Source: Solen grandis (Eukaryota; Mollusca; Bivalvia; Adapedonta; Solenidae). From it: a DNA stretch of 64,000 bases. A program made the position numbers and the translations under genes. The stretch lies in the NCBI GenBank assembly GCA_021229015.1, contig CM037787.1, positions 38,152,677 to 38,216,676 of the forward strand. Direction: 5' to 3'. Every line of letters begins with the position of its first letter. Position 1 is the stretch's first letter. A model generated the notes under the pieces. The model saw only the letters and a program-made list of their open reading frames with translations. It did no database searches and was not told where the DNA came from. Shown in pieces: positions 12,560 to 23,241 of the stretch.

Positions 12560-14250
12560 TATGGTTATTTGGCACAGCAGTATAAAAGTGTAATCACAGT
12601 TCTTAGACATTGCACTTCTCCTAGTGCCATCTGCTTACATTTTAAGTTTCAAGTAAATACCATGTATAATATTCAAGTTAAAGTCGGGACAAGAAAAAAA
12701 ATTTAACAAAGGGCGATAATTAAAAAATGGTACCAGGTAGAGTTACAGTTCTTGGACACTGCACTTTTCCCAGTTGCCATCAGATTCTGGTTACATTTTA
12801 AATTTCAAGTCAATACATTGTATAATATTTGAGCAATGTTCGGGACAAGAAAAACAAAATTAACCAAAGGGAGATAATGCAAAAATGAAACCAGGGCAAT
12901 AATTCTGCGATCCTTGAGACAACTCAAGTGAAATTTATGACACGCACCTATCCACCTGATTATCAATTCACACACAACATTTGAACTGAGTCGGTTAAGA
13001 AATGTAGTTCGCGTCACAAGATATTTAAAGTGAAATCAGGGGCAATAACTGCGTAATCCTCGTGGGAACGAAGTGAAATTTGCGTCTTGTACATCTACTG
13101 CTAATGAAGAACATTTTTTGCAAAGTATTAGATGAATCAGACTGAAATTGAAAGAGGAATTCACTGGACAAGACATTTCAAGTTGATTCAGGGGCAATAA
13201 CATCGTAATCCTTGTGGGAATGAAGTGAAATTTGCGTCTTGCACATTTAGTGCTTCTGTCAGGGGTACAGATAAGGTGCGTATTTGTGTAATTACGCAAA
13301 TAAAATAGATAAAAACCCAATTCTTTTAAAATTCTAGCATATCAAAAAGCAATTAAAAATTAGATTACTCAAATATCCAGAATATTAAAGCGTACTGGTA
13401 CGCAACATTTTGAATCAGAGTCATGTTTACAAATACTCGTATATGTTTGACTGGTTACTTGCGAATCCGCAAAATAGACTTCAAACAATTTCCGGTAATT
13501 TCCTACTTTGGGTTCCATTCAAGTAAAACATAAATCCAGTCTGTCTTATTAGTTCATCGGACGCTTTTCTATTCGTTTACTTCAAATATGGTTACACAAG
13601 GCAAGAAGGAACGGGTAAACGTTTAAAAACAACACTGAGTAGATACCTAGCACTGCAAACCAAACGTCAGGCATTTGTCTCGCAATAACTGACGATCTGG
13701 AAGTTGAGATAGAGTCGATAGCATCCAATTCCATGTTAACCAGTAAATAATTTGTTTTAATTCAATAGTTAAAAGTGCTAAATCTTTGGATCAGGAAGAT
13801 CAAATATGATTGAATGTTGTTTTTTTTTATTTAATTGTTGAGGAGGTATTGATAAATCCTGCATATGATAATTGTTAAATTGACATTTTTGCATACAAGA
13901 ACAGCAGGCGCATATACCAGTAAGAACATGTACTGTTATTTCAATTCCAAAATTAAGTTGATGAAAAAAATGCAACTGACTTAATTTTGATGGAGTAACC
14001 ATATTTTCATTACTCAATTAAAATTGTGAAAACCCAATTCCTTGAAAAATTGATGAGTAAATACCCAATTGACCTCAAACCTTATCTGTAGCCCTGTTCT
14101 GATAAATATCTATGCCAAGTATCAGGTGAAATGGCTGAAAGTACCAGACAAGATTTTGCTTAAATATCGCATGACCGATTGATCAACCAACCGACTGACC
14201 AACCAACCGACCAACAGGGTGATTCTCTCCCATTTGTGCTGGTATACAGG
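12560..14250. repeat. Degenerate repeat tract, family C
   Basis: Two kinds of unit recur: one with CACTGCACTTTTCCCAGT or variants and a GGGACAAGAAAAA segment (about 12600 and 12760), and one with GGGGCAATAAC...GTGAAATTTGCGTCTTG (about 12890, 13036 and 13191; period about 150). A CCAACCGAC-rich tail lies at about 14185-14215. The open frames in it are shadows of the repeats. Confidence 0.6.
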
Positions 14251-15939
14251 GGTTTTCATTTCAAAACAAAAATAAATCAATAAAAACCTAGTATCATATT
14301 AATTAATATAAAATCTTAAGGTTTTTAGAACAGGATTGCTTGCAAAATGATTTGTCTGCACCGTTTACTCAGTTCAACTTCATAATGGTTTCATAATGGG
14401 TTTTCCCCATGCGCTTGTGACTAGCCTGTTGATGTGCAACATGCTTAGATTTTGCCGACATATCATAATCCCTACTGGGACCCATGTTTACATGCACTGA
14501 AATACACACGCGTGTGTATATATTCTCCAAATCACCTGTCACATGCATTTGATTGACAGATCAGCCAAGGGCGTGTTAAATTTTATCACAGCATCCATGC
14601 ATCACTAATTCTTGACCGTGATACGCCATGTTTGTGTTGATAAATATGCATTAATTTTACCAAAAGAGTGATAGCACTGATTACAGCATTAATATAAAAA
14701 GAAAATGTCCAATAGACAACCGTAAAATTTGAAGGGAAAAATTTAAATAGAAGTCATTAAAAAAGACGAAAATTGACTGGCCCCGGAATGATCACAAGAA
14801 TGTCAAACGCGAAAGGTAGCCAGCAAATAAATAAAATAAAACAATTGATTTACTTCCCAGAGCAAAAATGTGTATTTTTTTTTTGTCTCAACGTCTGTTA
14901 GTCTGTAATTTGGGTCATCCTGTTTTAATGATTGAAACCCTTCTCTATTATATAATCTTAACGGAGCTCTATTTCAAAAGAGATAAGACTGTTTCGTTAC
15001 ATTTTGGAGTATACTTAGTTCATGTAAATTTTAACACCAATGAACTAGCAGTATAACTGGACATTTGTTAAGAAAAGATGACATGTAATTTGATGGTTGT
15101 CGCATTACGACAGAATATGTTCAAAATCAAAACCTACAAGATGAAAAAAAGAAAGAGCAATGCTGTTTTGGGTTAAAATAAACATTATTTCAAATTGCCT
15201 ACACATACCATCTTTTCTACATCTGTTCAGCATTCTTTTCTTATTTTTTGATAAACAAAAATAAATAAATTTAAAAAAGAATTTTACCATATAAGAATAT
15301 ATAGAAAAAAGTGCATTCAATTTTTGAAAAAGGCAATAATGTAATGCCCAAGCATTACTAATTTTACTTACCTTTGTATTTGTCTTTGGGTTGGATCTAT
15401 TTGTATCTGCTATTTGTATCTATTTGTATCTGATTTGCAGCGTTCTCTGACAAATCACATAAATTATGACAGTTGACCGACTTATCTGCCAGCAAACTAG
15501 CCAAATTAATGCATTACGCCAGGAATATTCTCTTCATCTCCGTGTCACATTTGCAATCGGTCTCGATGTAAACATGCCATGTACAGTAATCCATTTGTGT
15601 AATGTCTGTATTTAGATATTCAGTGTGGTTTAGATGTCATTTCCAGCTTGATTCACTTTTACAAGTCATAATTTTAAGTAAATCCGTTTAATTATTGGTA
15701 GAACATTGTTTTTTTTAATTTTAAAAACCCCCTTTTGGGCGACATTTTGTTTACATCTTTGGTGCTGGGTTGCTCTGTGTAATGTAATGTACTATACTAT
15801 TTTGATAAAGAATAGAATTGAAACACCATTAAATTATTGTCATCACTTGTTTAGCTAGTAATATCAATATAATATTAGTAAAAAGTTTATTTTGCAATTT
15901 ATATGACTAATACATATCTGTAAACTTATATTTTCCGAA
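14251..15939. other. Anonymous AT-rich stretch, no supported gene
   Basis: Short open frames only, none with domains. TATTTGTATC is repeated at about 15400-15430. No element ends were recognised. Confidence 0.5.
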
Positions 15940-17109
15940 AATGCTTCAATTAAGGTGAAAGCGAAAGTAGGATATTTTTCGAAAATTCTTTTTAATTCCT
16001 TTTTAATCAATTTTAAAACTCTAAGTACCAAAGTAATCGTCTTAAAATTCTCTACATCTCACTTGCTTAATGTGTGCCCTTATTTCAAAGAGTTTTAAGA
16101 TATAAGCCGTAAAACTTTGACAACACGGCCTGAATCGCTGAAATTCTACATGTTTAAATTCTTAAAAAATCACCAAAGCTATATGCACGAATTTTGTTTT
16201 TTTCCCCATTTCTCCATGAATCTTAGGTCAATCATTAAACTGTAAGCATCAAGGAACGGCCAAACATTGCTTTACAAATAATATTCATCATCATATTTTC
16301 AAAAATCAAAGTTTTCGAGATATAAACAGTTAAACACACTGGGGGTTACCAAATTTTCATTTTTCCGCCATAACTCAACCAATTCAACCCCGATCATCAA
16401 AAACTAAATATCATCTGAAAGGTCTTTCTAAGTACTACAAATTATACGCATAGTGTCTCGACAGAATATTTTCCGTTTTTGAGATATTTAAGGCCGAAGA
16501 AAAACCCGATAATTGATATATGGCCTTGACCTTTGGGATTTTCCGGAAACGGTAGTAACAGGGCTCCATAGAATCTAATACTGCATCTTCAGACAAAATT
16601 TCAAGTAAATCATACAAAAAATAAAGCCTACAGGGCTTAAAAACCGTTAAGTTTTAAAACGAAAGTTTTCATAGCATTATGACGTCATGTGACGTCATAT
16701 AGCGTTCATCTTTTCAGAATATAAAGAAGACCTAGAGACTAATATTCTGGAAGCGATTTTATACGCATTTGAAATTTGACGTCATTAGTTCGAATCTTGG
16801 ATTCGCCATAAAACGTTTGCCTTTTCGAATTTGGAAAAACGGACACCGGGATGCACAACTAGAGCCTAACATACACATTCTGTGAAATTTTGATGAAAAT
16901 CGGTCCAGAAATAATGGCTGTAGACTGCGTACAAACTTTTTCACCTGACGTCAAATCTGACGTTATATGACGTCATATGAATATAAAATTCAATGCATCC
17001 GAAAGCTCATGGTTTGAAATATAAGCCATAAAATTTTCATTGTTCTGGGCCAATGGCAACACATCGAAATGAACACAAATATAAGAGGAAGAAAAAAAGA
17101 ATAAGAATA
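15940..17109. repeat. Family B core-like repeat tract with clustered TGACGTCA motifs
   Basis: The sequence at 16840-17066 matches the core units at 11920-12120, including the GTACAAACTTTTTCACCTGACG segment in part and TTCTGGGCCAATGG. TGACGTCAT-type palindromes recur at about 16680, 16691, 16945 and 16970. These are properties of the repeat rather than evidence of a promoter. Confidence 0.55.
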
Positions 17110-17530
17110 ACTAGATTTCGTTTGTCCCGAACAAACGATAGGGTTTTCTGCTTTGTAAATCAGTTTAAACGAGATCAGCTGAATATTCATTTTACATGTG
17201 CTATGTCATCGTCCGATTATGCATGGTGTCATGTGTCTAGCATATTTTGAAATTTTACTTCACTCATCAGAGGGTAGGGCTCGAAAACTAGTTTGACCAC
17301 ATTCCCTTGAAAGTTTCTAATTTCGGACAATAAAAGGAAAAATGCCAAACAAAATTCCGATATATACATTCTTTGAAAGATTGAAGAAGATCCGCCTGTA
17401 ATGAGATTAAGTGATTTTAATTTAGTAAATTATGACCCCTTTTAAACTTAAACATTTTGATTAAAGTAAAGCGTCAATAATAAGCTTTGAAATAGTCTAG
17501 TGCGCTGTCTTACGGACAACTCCTGTTGTT
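17110..17530 (+). mobile_element. Short complete-looking family B element
   Basis: The 5' head is CTAGATTTCGTTTG, a seven-base loop and CAAACGA (hairpin). The 3' end is GCGCTGTCTTACGGACAAC followed by TCCTGTTG, matching the end of copy B3 at 43050-43076. This gives a ~420-bp element defined at both ends. Confidence 0.6.
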
Positions 17531-18900
17531 CTTTGCAAATATCATTTATATTCATAATTCCTTGATTACTTACCCGCATCATTTGGCTTTTAATGTATTA
17601 GTTTCATGACACGTTATCATCACTCCAATTGTATATCAGGTCATATGTAGCACAATAACCTTTCGTAGCTCACCAGAGCACAGCATGCTGAAGGTGAGCT
17701 TTTGTGGTCACCTTGCGTCCATCGTTATGCGTCGTCATCAATTTACTTTAAAGGAATACGCTCGGCTGAAATGAAAATTTAACCATCAACAAACCTTTTA
17801 GTGTAGATCACTTTGACATGACTTTCATTTTTATACACGCTATATTTGTGAAGATATAGCTGTTTTAAAGTTTGTGATTTCGATCGGCTATGGCCGCCGC
17901 CATCTTTGTTCATGTTTACCTTTCTGTGACGTCACAAGTACCCATTGAACCATATCCCGATCGATGAGTGCGATTAATAGGGGTTGTGATAAAAGCATTA
18001 AAGGAATAAACTCGGCTGATTACAACTAGGTTTCAATTGAAAGATATTGATGTAAATAAACCAATTAAATTTCTCATTTCATTGAATCAATCGTAATAAG
18101 AAAGAAATTGTAAGTTAAAGACGTCTATTTAAAACAATTTGCTCCGCGATATTTTTTTATTTCTATAATACATATTTGTCATTTTTACCGTGAAATGCTT
18201 GCAACTGCGGTTGAAAAGTTGTGTGGTGTTAAACTGATTGGATAAGAAATCACTGGCAAGCCTTTGTAACAGAATAAGCGTCATATAAAATCGCACCTCA
18301 GGGCCATAAAACACGGCCATAAAACGAAGCGTGCGACCGAGTCACCATGTCAACAGACAATTGATGTGCACGTTTTACTGAAACGGACATGTAGAGTATA
18401 ATCATCACCACAAACATACTAAATGCATTATATAAATATGAAAGAAAAGTGTTGAATCCACGTTTTATATTATAATAATCTATATTATGCTATTTTACGG
18501 AAAAAGTCTGTTTAAATAAATATATAAGTAAAAGTATCGTATCGCAATAAGCTCATGTTAGTGTGATATACAGAAAGTAGTTAGCATAATTTACATTATT
18601 TTGCTAAATTGCGAGCAATTAGGTGTGTTAATCATAATTACAACACGGTGTCCCTTTGATTCGTCTCTATAGTATTTCACAGTGACCGTCATTGCAATTA
18701 GATTTCTACTTACATGATACCGCCCCTTTTATATATTTATATGTTAGATTAAAAAACTGTTTAAAAATTGTTGATAATTGCTGTAATGATTTGTGCAATT
18801 AAAATAGCGATGTTTGTGAGAATGTGCATAAATGATTGCGTGACCGGATTGTATGCCTGTTATTATGATCATAACCCCATGTTGTTACTTTGTAATAGTG
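17531..18900. other. Anonymous stretch with a truncated family A head
   Basis: A TAGCTCACCAGAGCAC head of the A family is at 17666-17745 and is truncated. CGGCCGCCATCTTTG-like sequence follows at about 17892. No gene is supported. Confidence 0.5.
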
Positions 18901-18943
18901 GGTGAATAAAGTTTATTGTCTGTCTGTCTGTCTGTCTGACAAG
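18901..18943 (+). repeat. Retroposon-like 3' tail with (TCTG)n
   Basis: GAATAAAGTTTATT runs directly into a TCTG/GTCT tetranucleotide array, the form of a LINE or SINE 3' terminus with a short tandem tail. No coding part of a LINE is visible upstream. Confidence 0.5.
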
Positions 18944-19015
18944 GGGTATTGACTTTAGTTATGGTTCGATCACTATAGCAGGAAGTTTAATAAAGTTTTT
19001 GAGATATTTCTTAAA

Positions 19016-19243
19016 ATGGAGTGTATAGTTCCTTACGACTTTGAGCCCGAATATACTGAGGAAGAGCTGCAACTGCTTCAAGACAATGACGTACGGGAGG
19101 AGGAATATTTATGTGCTGAGGACTTTTGTCTGTGTGATAACTGTGTTATGATGCCATCCAATATGGAAAATGTATATTGCAAATCGAGTGACTTGGTTGT
19201 TGGAAATTTAGATGAACTTGATCATAAAATGATCATAGTTTAA
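19016..19243 (+). CDS. P2X7 cytoplasmic-domain-like protein, N-terminal fragment
   Basis: The frame encodes 75 residues. It begins MECIVPYDFEPEYTEEEL, then an acidic stretch, then a cysteine motif CLCDNCVMMPSNMENVYC. This C-x-C-x2-C-x2-MP...C pattern resembles the start of the P2X purinoceptor 7 intracellular domain as it occurs in many stand-alone invertebrate proteins. The frame stops after the first part of that domain, which is normally about 150 residues long, so it is either an exon whose junction I cannot place, a truncated gene or a pseudogene. A candidate AATAAA lies near 19276. The assembly gap at 19497 may hide a continuation. The family call is from memory of the motif and was not searched. 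Confidence 0.5.
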   Translation: MECIVPYDFEPEYTEEELQLLQDNDVREEEYLCAEDFCLCDNCVMMPSNMENVYCKSSDLVVGNLDELDHKMIIV

Positions 19244-19496
19244 TCTTTTAATAATATATTTTCATCATATTCAAATAATAAACATTTTTCAAACAAATAT
19301 TTTTTGGGGGTAAAATTTCTCCACAACACACGTAATTCCCTTCTATATTTCAATGTATATACGCAACCGGAAGTGTGTCTGTGACGTCACGATTATTGTA
19401 AAAAAAAGTCTCGCGAGACCACGAGACGTAAACAATGTCTGCGCCCATGGCTCGGAGCAAATTGGTGTAAATAGACGTCTTTACTTGCAATTTCTT

Positions 19497-19596
19497 NNNN
19501 NNNNNNNNNNNNNNNNNNNNNNNNNNNNNNNNNNNNNNNNNNNNNNNNNNNNNNNNNNNNNNNNNNNNNNNNNNNNNNNNNNNNNNNNNNNNNNNN
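19497..19596. other. Assembly gap (100 N)
   Basis: Exactly 100 N, the conventional size for a gap of unknown length. Reading frames that cross it are artefacts. SINE-derived sequence lies just to its right. Confidence 0.99.
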
Positions 19597-19721
19597 GAAC
19601 TATTGTTACCACCCCCTCTTCGACGTTGGTTATATTTTCGCCCAGGTCGATTTCTAACTGGCTGATATCGAATCAAAGACCATCACGCTTACAATAACTG
19701 GTCATTGTGACAAAGACCGGT

Positions 19722-20200
19722 CCCAGTGGCCGAGTGGTTAGAACGTCGCTATCGTAACCAAAAATTGATCCCTGTCTGCGTCAATTCAAAGGTAAACAAC
19801 AATGGTACTCGTATATATCCCTTAGGCTTGGCGCTTAGGACATAACGGTAGTACCGGGATTGGTTGGTAAAGTGCCATAATAATGTGACCGAGTGTGGTA
19901 TATTGTACATATTATACACACTTTATTTTTTTTCCGGGGATATCAATGTGACTGGGTATGGTTTTAATGAGCATATCATACAAACGAAGTTTGTATGTCT
20001 CTCTTTCATGGATCTCCGCATATATGAGCAGTTCCGGGACTGGTTAGCCCGTTGTCAAGATAATGCAACTGGGTGTGGTATAATATTATATGTCACATGT
20101 CTACGGCCCGATAACGTAATAAGTCAACACTATATTTGCCACTCGTATAAGATGCTAAAAAATTATATATACTGTAAGTGGAGCGTCATTCTGGACTGAA
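19722..20200 (+). mobile_element. Two degraded SINE-derived segments
   Basis: GGTCCCAGTGGCCGAGTGGT at 19722 is a tRNA-like A-box head. The bodies at 19855-19910 and 20030-20110 share GGGA(C/T)TGGTT, ATAATG(T/C)(G/A)AC and GTGTGGTAT with the intact SINE at 24566-24858, read in the opposite orientation. The open frame at 19864-20199 is a shadow of this. Confidence 0.65.
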
Positions 20201-20537
20201 ATGAGCAAAATGTGATAATTTGCCACTTTTTATTATACACACAGGATTTCTTTGTTGACAAAACTATCTCACTAACTAGACATACACCAGAAGAAACTGA
20301 ACCTGATAGTTCCCGCAGTTCTTCGATATCTGACTTATCTAGACGACGAGAGTCAAATGTTGACGTATTAGACCGGAAATAATATTTATTATTTCCTTTT
20401 GATTTTTTTTCTTCTAATTTGCCAACCCTTTACGGTATAATAAAAATATTAAGATATCCTATTACATGGAAATTGAATTATGATATAAATTATGAAACAA
20501 ATGTACTCCGAATTGAACCGCACGCTTAGAATATCTG

Positions 20538-20595
20538 CGATGTCGGTGTTTTCTATACGTATTGGCAAGACCAATTGCCAACAACACCGACATCG
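20538..20595. repeat. Inverted repeat with 13-bp arms
   Basis: CGATGTCGGTGTT at 20538-20550 pairs with AACACCGACATCG at 20583-20595, with a nested TTGGCA/TGCCAA pair in the loop. Frames open on both strands here are a consequence of the palindrome and were not called genes. Confidence 0.8.
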
Positions 20596-20599
20596 GACA

Positions 20600-21617
20600 C
20601 TTTGTGCGTGGCCTTTTCTGTATATGAACTATAAATCCGAACCGATTGAGAATCATTTTGGCGGAAAAATACCCTCGTGAACTCTTGCTTCGATCAATTC
20701 TAATGACCATATCCCTATGTCTGACGACAACCACGTGATTAAATTGGCGCTGAAGAATTTTAAAGACAAAGCTCCCCCCTTCTCTTCACCTTCATAACAG
20801 TATAACATATATAATACTCTTGGTTGCATTTAAAAAAAACACACACACTTTTCAAATCATTGATATCAAGACGTTCTTCAACTCAAATTCCGTAAATTCT
20901 GTATCACCTCAACTTTGAAAATTTGAAACATGTACAGACCATTTCCTTAAAGAGCATGCTTATAATAATCTATTCTCTGAGCCAAATATTATAGAGAAGG
21001 AGTAGAACATCTTCAAAAACATTAATTTGAGATGTGTTTCGCAATACGCAGGCCTGTTGCCAAAACATGGAAAACCGGAAAGCAGTTATCTGCATATTTT
21101 TTTCCGGGCCGGCAGGAGCCGGCACTGTTCCTATAACGGATTTAATTACTGAACAGTGTTAAGCGTTTTCTCCGTGCCTGTCTTGATATGACGTAATTTT
21201 GTAATTGAAAAAAAAACATGTATAGATAGGAGTATGTCACATGACTTATCTTAAAATTGTCAATGATAATGATCATGTCAGATGTCATTATGATTTCTGT
21301 TATTTTAAATTAAGTTTTAATTTTTTATGTTTCATCTGCGGAGCTCATTCTATCATGTAGGGTCACGCGCGTGGCGGTTTATATTGCGGGCACAATGCAA
21401 AATCAAGTATACACATACAGAACACTTTTTCTGCTAACAATAATAACAACTTTTGACTATGGGAACAAGAGTTGTAAAACAGATTACACCACATTATTAT
21501 TTAAACGTTTTTGTGTTATCAGTTACCTACTAGAGATGTAGATCTTCGATTTAGTCCAATTGTAATTATGCTTAAATCACTTCCACGAGGTACGAAGGCA
21601 ATGGTCTAAAATGCGCT
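20600..21617. other. Anonymous stretch, no supported gene
   Basis: AT-rich sequence with one GGCCGGCAGGAGCCGGC palindrome near 21107. Nothing else was recognised. Confidence 0.5.
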
Positions 21618-21621
21618 TTAA

Positions 21622-21855
21622 CCCTTTCCCTCATATATACTCATTTTGACGCCCTCAATAGGTATCACATAAAGCCTGATCTGCAGAAAACCACAGTTAA
21701 ACCTTACCAAATTTATTTACAAAATCCTCATTTCCAGACCATTGAGGAGCAGCGAACAGCATAAAACCTGATCAGCCTGCGAGTTACTCGCAGGCTGATC
21801 TGGTTTTATGCTGTTCGCATAGGTCTTTTCATGGTGTCCTCTATGAGGGAAAGGG
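21622..21855 (+). mobile_element. piggyBac-type MITE, 234 bp, copy 1
   Basis: The ends CCCTTTCCCTCAT and ATGAGGGAAAGGG form an inverted repeat and are flanked on both sides by TTAA (21618-21621 and 21856-21859), the target duplication of piggyBac elements. The interior carries a nearly perfect 67-bp palindrome (21752-21818) centred on GCGAGTTACTCGC. It is too short to encode a transposase, so it is non-autonomous. A same-length copy in opposite orientation is at 57131-57364. Confidence 0.85.
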
Positions 21856-22110
21856 TTAACTTTGCTTGAACACGGTCGTTCAAAATTCAGAACACACCAT
21901 TTATCTCAATGGATTTCTAAGAACAGGCATGTCGCTACTCCTACTCTTACCACTGTTTACAAGATTATATGATTATGTGGAAGGAAATCTAAAACAACAA
22001 ACTTTCATTATTTAATTTATGTTGTTGTTTTTTTGTTTGTTGTTGATTTTTTATTTCATTTTATATACACGTGAACTTAATATAGATTATAAGAATCCAC
22101 CATGAGTATT

Positions 22111-22226
22111 CATGTAGGATAGGGATATCTTACCCGAGGGTCAGAAATTTCAGGCAGGGACGAGACTCTGCCGAGTCCCTGGCTGAAAGTTCTGATCCCG
22201 AGGGTGAGATATCCCAATCCTTCATG
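22111..22226. mobile_element. Foldback/MITE-like inverted repeat
   Basis: Arms of about 50 bp (22111-22160 and 22174-22226) pair with few mismatches: GGATAGGGATATCT with AGATATCCCAATCC, ACCCGAGGGTCAGAA with TTCTGATCCCGAGGGT, and CAGGGAC with GTCCCTG. The loop is about 13 bp. Confidence 0.75.
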
Positions 22227-23067
22227 AATTTACGAATGATGGATTTTTTTCTCCTATGAACGATTATTACTTGCCACAGACCGTCACCCTCCATTTATCA
22301 ATTTTTTTTTTGCACTTTTTTTTCTTGCCTCTTAACAAATTAACACAATAACAACATGAAAGAAATCGACATTTTAAAGTTCACACGCAAGTATGTACCT
22401 AAATACTGATGTTCGTTCAACTGGGAATTACCATTTGCTTAAAATAACTTAGTTAAAAATACCAGTTCTTGACCTTACGTATTATTCCCCCAAATATTAA
22501 GCCTTATTTGACATTCGTAGTAGTAAATGATAAGAAAGGGATAACTAACTAGATATATATAATATTTTCAAACATACATGTATATCTATTCACATGAATT
22601 ACAGCAAGTTAGTTTTGTATCTTGATAAATGTATAACTTACAGTCATCATTGTTTATTTGCGTGACATGGAAGAAAGCTGATTACGTGACATGGAAGATA
22701 GAGTTTTCTTCCATGAGGGAAATCTCTATCTTCGTATGCTGAACATGGGAGAAAAAATAAATATACATTAAAACAAAAATATAATTATGTATCTTTAATT
22801 TCAAAAAAAAAAATTAAGAAGTTTGCAAAAATTGTTTTCCGGCTATGACTCGAATCCACACCCCTTTTCAACGACATTTGTATGGCGATCAAGCATGACT
22901 ATTTGACCCTCTGCACTAATGGGTCAACTATTACATCATTTTTTCATTTTCCTGCAATAACGGAGAATTACGCCAACAACAATAGTTCTTCGGCCCGATT
23001 CTTTGATGCTTGCGTCAAAAATTTTCTTGTCCCTATATTATGTTGTTTGTTGTTTTTTTTCATGCAG
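22227..23067. other. Anonymous stretch upstream of the first visible sushi exon
   Basis: GTGACATGGAAGA occurs at 22661 and 22685 with a partial inverse copy at 22708. A degraded tRNA-like B box in reverse is near 22847-22862. No signal-peptide exon could be identified, so the 5' end of the sushi/MAM gene is unknown. Confidence 0.5.
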
Positions 23068-23241
23068 TTCGCCGTGGATTTTGCTCTACGCGTGGCCTGC
23101 AGATTCCGAATGGCGACTACAGTGTAAAGTCCGGTAACTCTGTTGTGGATTACACGTGCAACGAGAACTTCATCCTGTACGGCTTGTCTAGACTCGTCTG
23201 CTTTGGAAGCAAATGGTCAGCCGACCCTCCGATTTGTATTT
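23068..23241 (+). CDS. Exon: sushi domain 1
   Basis: A TTTTTTTTCATGCAG acceptor and GTAAGT donor bound the exon. Four cysteines in sushi order (GFC, DYTC, LVC, PIC) and the conserved KWSADPPIC end are present. It enters with two bases of a split codon and leaves in phase 1. The module is whole in one exon. Confidence 0.9.

Noticed and set aside
16640..17000. TGACGTCA cluster as a cAMP-responsive promoter
   Set aside because: The motifs belong to a dispersed repeat and no gene start is nearby.
19350..19697. Frames crossing the N gap on both strands
   Set aside because: They exist only because N is translated through; the right-hand - strand part is basic and Arg/Gly-rich but cannot be tied to anything.
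20245..20383. Possible last exon (acceptor TATACACACAG, Ser/Arg-rich frame to TAA)
   Set aside because: The acceptor is plausible but no partner exon or family was found; it could not be linked to the P2X7-like frame.
20462..20734. 90-codon - strand frame and its + strand partner
   Set aside because: Both are generated by the inverted repeat at 20538-20595; no domain.
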